Assembly (NCBI GenBank): GCA_036502405.1
Contig: DASXYP010000029.1
Span: 1 to 33,268 of the forward strand
DNA from: Chersky-806 sp036502405
GTDB taxonomy: Bacteria; Actinomycetota; Acidimicrobiia; IMCC26256; JAENVU01
Length of the DNA: 33,268 nt
Reading direction: 5' to 3'
Shown: positions 28,933 through 33,268 of the stretch, piece by piece
Layout: every line of letters starts with the position of its first letter
How positions within the stretch are numbered: the stretch's first letter is position 1
Program-made: the position numbers and the translations under genes
Notes under the pieces: generated by a model
What the model saw: only the letters and a program-made list of their open reading frames with translations
The model's database searches: none
What the model was told of the DNA's origin: nothing

Positions 28933-30708
28933 GTGCGCTCTTCGAAGGCGATTCTCGCCGCGTGTGCGGCCGCGGTCCTCGGGCTCTCGACGGTCGTGGT
29001 CGCGGGCGCCGCGATCTCGGGCTCCAGCGGGCAGGTCATCAAGCTGGCGACACCTCCGGTGTCGGTGGCGCTGAACAAGCTGGAGAACGCGACGTCGACG
29101 TACGCGTTCGACGAGAAGCAGAACGTGACGCTCACCTCCGCGATCCCCGTCGACGCGGTCAACCCGGGTACGTACACCTCCTTCCCCGCCGGCTCCGCGA
29201 AGGTCGCGGTCGGAACCGTCGTGGACAGCCACCTGATCCACAGCGACATCCCGTCGAGGAGCTTCACGGCGCACCGCTCGGGCACGGTGACGTTCGCCAA
29301 CGACATCGTCGGAGTCGTGGGTTCGACTTCGAAGCTCGCCGGAAGCGACAGCCTCGGCGCCACCGGCACCACGTACGCCGGCAGCACGCAGTGGCGTGGG
29401 CTCGAGGGCGGCGAGAACGGGTGGGCGAGCGGTGACAAGTTCACGATCTCGGCCGACCACCGGTCGCTGACCTTCGACATCAACACGTACGTGATGGACG
29501 AGATCCGGGTCATCACGAAGCACGCGAACACGCTCGTCACATCGATCTCCGACAGCCCCGACCCCGTCCAGGCCGGCGCGAACGTCACCTACACCGTCAC
29601 CGTGACCAACGGCGGCGCGTCGACCGCGGCCGGCGTCTCGGTTCAGGACGTGTTCCCGGGAGCGACGCTCGTGTCCGCGACGTCTTCGGGCGGCTGCACC
29701 GGCACGACCACCGTCACCTGCGCGCTGGGCTCGATCACTCCGGGCGGGTCCGCGGCGGCGACGATCATCGTCACCAGCCCGAGCACGGTCCCGGCCGGCG
29801 GGACGATCACGAACACCGCGACCTCGCCCCCGGGCCTGGCGCCGGCCGGCACCGCGACGACGACGGTGGTGTCGCCGTCGCTCACGACCTCGATTGCCGA
29901 CGCGCCGGACCCGGTGACCGCAGGCAACGACGTCCAGTACATCCTCACCGTCACCAACAACGGCATCGCCCCGGTGGCGAACGCCCACGTCGTGGACACG
30001 CTCCCGAGCGGCTCATCGCTCAAGACCGCGACCTCCTCCGGCGGCTGCTCGGGCTCCGGACCGGTCGACTGCGCGCTGGGCGCGCTGGCGGTCGGCGCCT
30101 CGGCGCAGGCGCAGCTCGTCGTGACGAGCCCGGCCACGGTCCCGGCCGGCGGCACGATGACCAACAGTGCCGTCGCCACACCCGGGACCAACACCGCGGG
30201 AACCCAGGACACCGCGGTCGAGGCACCCCAGGACGGGGTCTCCAAGGGCTTCGTCTCCCCGGGTGGGTCGCTCACCATCCCCGGCGACGACCCGGCCACG
30301 CTGAGCCTGCCGAACACCGGCAACGGTGCCCCGGTCGAGATCACCCAGGGCGACGGCTCGTTCTGCAGCGGCTCGTGCGAGGGCCCGGCCACGACGATCT
30401 CCGAGTTCGCCGGCTACAGCGATCCGAACCAGCCGATCAGCCTCCTGCTGACCTACCAGTTCCCGGACGCGCCGGACAGCCTCACGAACGCGGCGGCCGC
30501 CTACGGCTCGACGATCTACAAGAACGACGACCCCGGCAACCCGACCGTGGGGACCGTGGTGCCGTTCTGCAGCACCTTCGGTGCCGGTGTCGCGGTTCCG
30601 CACCCGTGCGTGGACGCTCGCACGATCACCCAGCCGACGCCGAACTCGTTCGTGGTGACGTTCACCATCAAGTACGTCTCGGGCGACCCGAAGTTCGCCC
30701 GGCGGTAG
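28933..30708 (+). CDS. Secreted DUF11-repeat protein
   Basis: A 591-residue exported protein. A signal peptide (about 1-28, RSSKAILAACAAAVLGLSTVVVAG) is followed by a unique domain to about 200, two DUF11 repeats (about 203-318 and 319-434, each beginning TSI-x-D-x-PDPV and containing SSGGC and CALG), and a unique C-terminal domain with four cysteines. DUF11 repeats are immunoglobulin-like stalk or surface modules, so a cell-surface or secreted role is likely. There is no C-terminal membrane helix. An LPNTG at residue 459 is internal and unlikely to be a sorting signal. GTG 28933 has GGGAGG upstream. Confidence 0.85.
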   Translation: MRSSKAILAACAAAVLGLSTVVVAGAAISGSSGQVIKLATPPVSVALNKLENATSTYAFDEKQNVTLTSAIPVDAVNPGTYTSFPAGSAKVAVGTVVDSHLIHSDIPSRSFTAHRSGTVTFANDIVGVVGSTSKLAGSDSLGATGTTYAGSTQWRGLEGGENGWASGDKFTISADHRSLTFDINTYVMDEIRVITKHANTLVTSISDSPDPVQAGANVTYTVTVTNGGASTAAGVSVQDVFPGATLVSATSSGGCTGTTTVTCALGSITPGGSAAATIIVTSPSTVPAGGTITNTATSPPGLAPAGTATTTVVSPSLTTSIADAPDPVTAGNDVQYILTVTNNGIAPVANAHVVDTLPSGSSLKTATSSGGCSGSGPVDCALGALAVGASAQAQLVVTSPATVPAGGTMTNSAVATPGTNTAGTQDTAVEAPQDGVSKGFVSPGGSLTIPGDDPATLSLPNTGNGAPVEITQGDGSFCSGSCEGPATTISEFAGYSDPNQPISLLLTYQFPDAPDSLTNAAAAYGSTIYKNDDPGNPTVGTVVPFCSTFGAGVAVPHPCVDARTITQPTPNSFVVTFTIKYVSGDPKFARR

Positions 30709-30710
30709 CG

Positions 30711-30722
30711 CGCGGATCCGCG
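30711..30722. repeat. 12-bp perfect palindrome downstream of the DUF11 gene
   Basis: CGCGGATCCGCG directly follows the DUF11 stop codon, before the carbonic anhydrase promoter box (TAGAAC, 30741-30746). With no loop it is a poor hairpin; role unknown. Confidence 0.4.
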
Positions 30723-30753
30723 TCCGGGGAGCCGGTGCGGTAGAACGACGTCC

Positions 30754-31269
30754 ATGTTCGACGACCTGCTCGCCGCGAATCGGCGGTACCGGTCGGAGTT
30801 TCGGGACTCCGGCCTGCAGGGCGTCGCGGCCAAGGGTCTCGCGGTGCTCACCTGCATCGACTCGCGGATCGACCCGCTCGCGATGCTCGGGCTCGGTCCG
30901 GGCGACGCCAAGATCATCCGCAACGCCGGCGCCCGCGTCACCGACGATGCGCTGCGGTCACTCGTGCTCGCGGTCAACCTCCTCGGTGTCGAGCGGGTGT
31001 GCGTCGTCCAGCACACCTCGTGCGCCATGGCCGGCACGACCGACGAGCAGCTGCGAGCGCGCATCGAGGAGCAACGCGGGGTCGATGCGTCCGGGTGGGC
31101 GTTCCTTCCGATGGACGACCAGCTCCGCGCGCTGCACGACGACCTCGAGCGCATCGAGGCGTGCCCACTGCTGCCGTCCGATCTCGTCGTCGGTGGGTTC
31201 ATCTACGACGTCCACACGGGTGAGCTCGCGCCGGTGCCCCGCGACTCGCCGCGCGGAGCCGACCGGTAG
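30754..31269 (+). CDS. Beta-class carbonic anhydrase
   Basis: A 171-residue enzyme for reversible hydration of CO2. Zinc ligands are Cys34 in TCIDSRID, His87 and Cys90 in VQHTSCAM; the Asp36-Arg38 dyad is present. The short length and HTSCAM pattern match the small beta-carbonic anhydrases of actinobacteria such as M. tuberculosis Rv1284. The ATG is preceded by TAGAAC at 7-nt spacing with no Shine-Dalgarno sequence, so it is probably leaderless. The DUF2510 gene follows closely. Confidence 0.92.
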   Translation: MFDDLLAANRRYRSEFRDSGLQGVAAKGLAVLTCIDSRIDPLAMLGLGPGDAKIIRNAGARVTDDALRSLVLAVNLLGVERVCVVQHTSCAMAGTTDEQLRARIEEQRGVDASGWAFLPMDDQLRALHDDLERIEACPLLPSDLVVGGFIYDVHTGELAPVPRDSPRGADR

Positions 31270-31278
31270 CCTCCGATC

Positions 31279-31689
31279 GTGTTCATCCGCTGGTTCGGGC
31301 TCGTGTTCATACTCCTGATCGGCGTCGCGCCACTGGCGCTCGGGATCATCGCCCTCGTCGACTCGACCCGGCGCCCCGACGACGAGTGGGCGCGGGCGCG
31401 CCAGAACAAGACCCTGTGGGTCGTCCTCATCGCAGTCGGCTTCGTGCTCTGCGCCGTCGGGCTCGTGATCGACCTCGTGTACCTCTTGAGCATCCGTCCC
31501 CAGCTCGACCGCGTCGCGGCGCGCCCGGGCGTCGCGGTGGCGCAGGTCGCGGCGGTCGCGCCGGTGGCACCACAGCCCGGCTGGTACCCCGACCCGCACG
31601 CGCGCCACGAGCTGCGCTGGTTCGACGGTCTCCGGTGGACGGAGCACGTCTCGGACGGCGGCGTGACCGCGACCGAGCCGGTCGCGTGA
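31279..31689 (+). CDS. Membrane protein with C-terminal DUF2510 domain
   Basis: A 136-residue protein with two hydrophobic helices (about 5-27 and 45-70), a spacer rich in alanine and valine, and a C-terminal DUF2510 module (QPGWYPDPHARHELRWFDG followed by RWTEHV). DUF2510 is a short tryptophan-rich actinobacterial module of unknown role. The start GTG at 31279 lies 6 nt after TAGCCT (31267-31272), which overlaps the carbonic anhydrase stop, so the gene seems to have its own leaderless promoter. Confidence 0.82.
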   Translation: MFIRWFGLVFILLIGVAPLALGIIALVDSTRRPDDEWARARQNKTLWVVLIAVGFVLCAVGLVIDLVYLLSIRPQLDRVAARPGVAVAQVAAVAPVAPQPGWYPDPHARHELRWFDGLRWTEHVSDGGVTATEPVA

Positions 31690-31699
31690 CCCCGGTGAG

Positions 31700-32200
31700 G
31701 TGACGGTGACCGAGGCCGGCACAGACCGCGCCGAGGGCGCGGCCGAGCGCGCCGAGCACGAGGCGTTCGCCCGCCAGGCGAACCGTGAGACCTGGGACTG
31801 GCTGGCCCGCGACGACCGCACCGCCGTCGACGACGAGCGGATGATCCACGCTGCGCACGCGTCCGCCTTCCACTGGGCCGCGGTCGGCGGGGCCCAGGCG
31901 TCGACCCGGGCGGACTGGCTCCTCTCGCACGTCTATGCGGTCCTGGGTCACGCGGAGCCCGCGCTGCGGTACGCGCGCCACTGCCTGGCGACGTGCGAGC
32001 GGGAGGGCATGGGCGGCGTCGACCTCGCGTATGCCTACGAGGCGATGGCGCGTGCCTCGGCCGCCGACCACGACGGCCCGGCGGCGAGCGGTTGGCGGGC
32101 GAAGGCGGCCGCCGAAGGCGCCGCGATCGCCGACGACGACGACCGTCAGCTGTTCCTCGCGGACCTGGCCGCAGGGCCCTGGTTCGGCGTCAGCCCGTAG
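31700..32200 (+). CDS. Hypothetical helical protein
   Basis: A 166-residue soluble, mostly helical protein that I do not recognise. The N-terminus is acidic; the middle (HAAHASAFHWAAVGG, DWLLSHVYAVLGHAEPALRY) and later parts (DLAYAYEAMARASAADHD) look like TPR-type helical pairs. No cysteine pair, signal peptide or membrane helix. GTG at 31700 or 31706 may be the start, GAGG lying 5 nt before the latter. It follows the DUF2510 gene by 10 nt and its stop overlaps the convergent MFS pseudogene by 11 nt. Confidence 0.72.
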   Translation: MTVTEAGTDRAEGAAERAEHEAFARQANRETWDWLARDDRTAVDDERMIHAAHASAFHWAAVGGAQASTRADWLLSHVYAVLGHAEPALRYARHCLATCEREGMGGVDLAYAYEAMARASAADHDGPAASGWRAKAAAEGAAIADDDDRQLFLADLAAGPWFGVSP

Positions 32201-33145
32201 CGGCGGCAGCTCGCGCCGCGCCGACCTTCCGGTTGTTCACCCACGGGATCATCCCGATCCCGACCAGGACACAGAGGACGCCGCCGACGATGAACGGCGC
32301 ACGCAGGCCGAAGGTCCGCGCGAGCACGCCCCCGAGGAGCGCGCCGATCGGCATCGTGCCCAGTCCCACGAGCCGGTAGGCGCCGTTCACCCGACCGAGC
32401 AGCTCGTCGGGGACGATCGCCTGCCGGAGCGAGACGGTGACGACGCTCCAGCCGACGCCGAGCGCACCGAACCGCGCGAGCGACACGCCGACCGCGATCG
32501 GGTCGGCCCAGAGCCCGGGCACGAGGGTGGCGATGCCGAACGCGAACGTCCGCCCCGGTCGTCCGGTCCGGGCGGAAGGAGCCGCGCAGGCCGAGCACGA
32601 CGAGGGCGACGATCCCGAACGACCCGGCGTCGAGCAGGAACGGTGCAGCCGCCGCCGTCGCGAAGAGGAACGCTCCGAGCGGCGGCCCGACGAATTGGTT
32701 GGTGACGACCTCCGCCGCGTACAGCCGGCTGTTCGCGAGCTCGAGCGCGTCCCGGTCGACGGCGTTCGGGAGGATCGACTGGGCCGAGTTGTCGAAGAGG
32801 GTCTCGGCGGACCCGAGGACGAACGCGATCAGCGCGAGCGCGACGAGCGAGTCGGCCCCCGTGATCACCAGCACCGCCAGCACGCACACCACCAGCATCC
32901 GGAACCCGTCGACCAGGACCATGGTCCGCCGCCGGTCGAGCCGGTCGGCGAGCGCGCCGGTGACGAGCGCGAAGAAGAGCCAGGGCAGGGTCCCGGCGAA
33001 CGAGATGGCCGCGATGCTCGTGGGAGCGCGGCCGCGAGGCCGCGAGCAGCGGCCCTGCGGCGAGCGTCACACCGCCGCCGAGGTTCGAGACCGTCGACGC
33101 GCTCCAGAGGCGCACGTAGTTCGCGCCGAGCCGTGCCTTCGCCAT
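32190..33145 (-). pseudogene. MFS exporter broken by two frame changes
   Basis: The minus strand encodes a recognisable major-facilitator exporter in three frames. From ATG 33145 it reads AKARLGANYVRLWSASTVSN and on to GPLLAAS. Near 33020-33045 the frame must shift to continue as TSIAAISFAGTLPWLFFALV through SAQSILPNAVDRDALELANS and GLRGSFRPDRT. Near 32545-32570 it shifts again to RTFAFGIATLVPGLWADP and on to the stop at 32190. The loop between helices 6 and 7 also seems shortened by roughly 25-30 residues. The first junction sits in a GC-rich inverted stretch (cgcggccgcgaggccgcg), where sequencing errors are common; the second looks like a real deletion. Confidence 0.75.
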
Positions 33146-33175
33146 CGACGGCCGAGCGTACGAGCGCACCCCCGG

Positions 33176-33181
33176 TACCCT
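33176..33181 (+). promoter_or_regulatory. -10 box of the truncated terminal gene
   Basis: TACCCT ends 7 nt before the ATG at 33189. It lies in the 43-nt divergent gap with the MFS pseudogene and fits the leaderless pattern seen throughout the window. Confidence 0.4.
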
Positions 33182-33188
33182 GGGCGAA

Positions 33189-33268
33189 ATGGCAACCCTC
33201 GAGGAGCTGGCGCTCGTCCACACCCCGGTGGCCGGCGATGCCCTCGCTCACCTGCAGCGCCTCGCGCT
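33189..33268 (+). CDS. 5' end of an unidentified gene, cut by the window edge
   Basis: The reading MATLEELALVHTPVAGDALA continues open to the last base (26 complete codons). The TACCCT box 7 nt upstream supports the ATG. Too short to assign a family. Confidence 0.55.
   Translation, partial: MATLEELALVHTPVAGDALAHLQRLA

Noticed and set aside
30307..30321. LPNTG sorting-like motif in the DUF11 protein
   Set aside because: It lies at residue 459 of 591, with no following membrane helix or basic tail, so it is not placed as a sortase signal.

Overview
The window is about 33 kb of very GC-rich DNA. Genes are tightly packed, GTG starts are common, and many starts look leaderless. Gene content points to a deep-branching actinobacterium, probably Acidimicrobiia-like (inference): a TB7.3-type biotinyl protein, an EchA6-like crotonase, a class E sortase, DUF3107, a tandem pair of Get3/ArsA-like ATPases (BagA/BagB type), a SufR-type regulator and a DUF2510 membrane protein. 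I see no rRNA, tRNA, CRISPR array, insertion sequence or phage gene. It reads as ordinary chromosome with a few decayed genes.

Region 1 (1-3.2 kb) has a degenerate SDR oxidoreductase, a possible GNAT remnant, a biotinyl carrier protein, a crotonase lacking both hydratase glutamates, and a class E sortase. Region 2 (3.2-10.4 kb) is a complete System I cytochrome c maturation operon, ccmABCDEF plus the CcmG, CcmH and CcmI functions. Every internal junction overlaps by 1 or 4 nt, and a cyclophilin follows. Region 3 (10.4-13.2 kb, minus strand) is a sulfonate/nitrate/taurine-type ABC importer with a well-formed promoter overlapped by a perfect inverted repeat. Divergent from it is region 4 (13.4-18.6 kb): a GntR/HutC regulator overlapping aconitase, then an MMPL transporter.

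Region 5 (18.6-27.8 kb) is the most interesting. A B12-binding radical SAM protein ending in a CCAEP tail is translationally coupled to an ATP-grasp ligase and divergent from an NfuA-like Fe-S carrier. Next come a minus-strand operon SufR-like sensor - cysteine desulfurase - DUF169, a divergent Mrp/ApbC P-loop ATPase, DUF3107, and the BagA/BagB ATPase pair. This is an iron-sulfur/sulfur-trafficking island. The radical SAM/ATP-grasp pair has no function I can assign and is the best candidate for an undescribed pathway.

Region 6 (27.8-33.3 kb) holds small or lineage-specific genes: a membrane protein behind an 18-bp palindrome, a YCII-like protein, a secreted DUF11-repeat protein, a beta-carbonic anhydrase, a DUF2510 membrane protein, a hypothetical protein, an MFS exporter broken by two frame changes, and the start of a gene cut by the window edge.

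A recurrent signal is a TAnnnT hexamer ending 6-8 nt before a start codon. It occurs at about ten genes and fits leaderless transcription. All family names rest on motif reading by eye; no database search was run.
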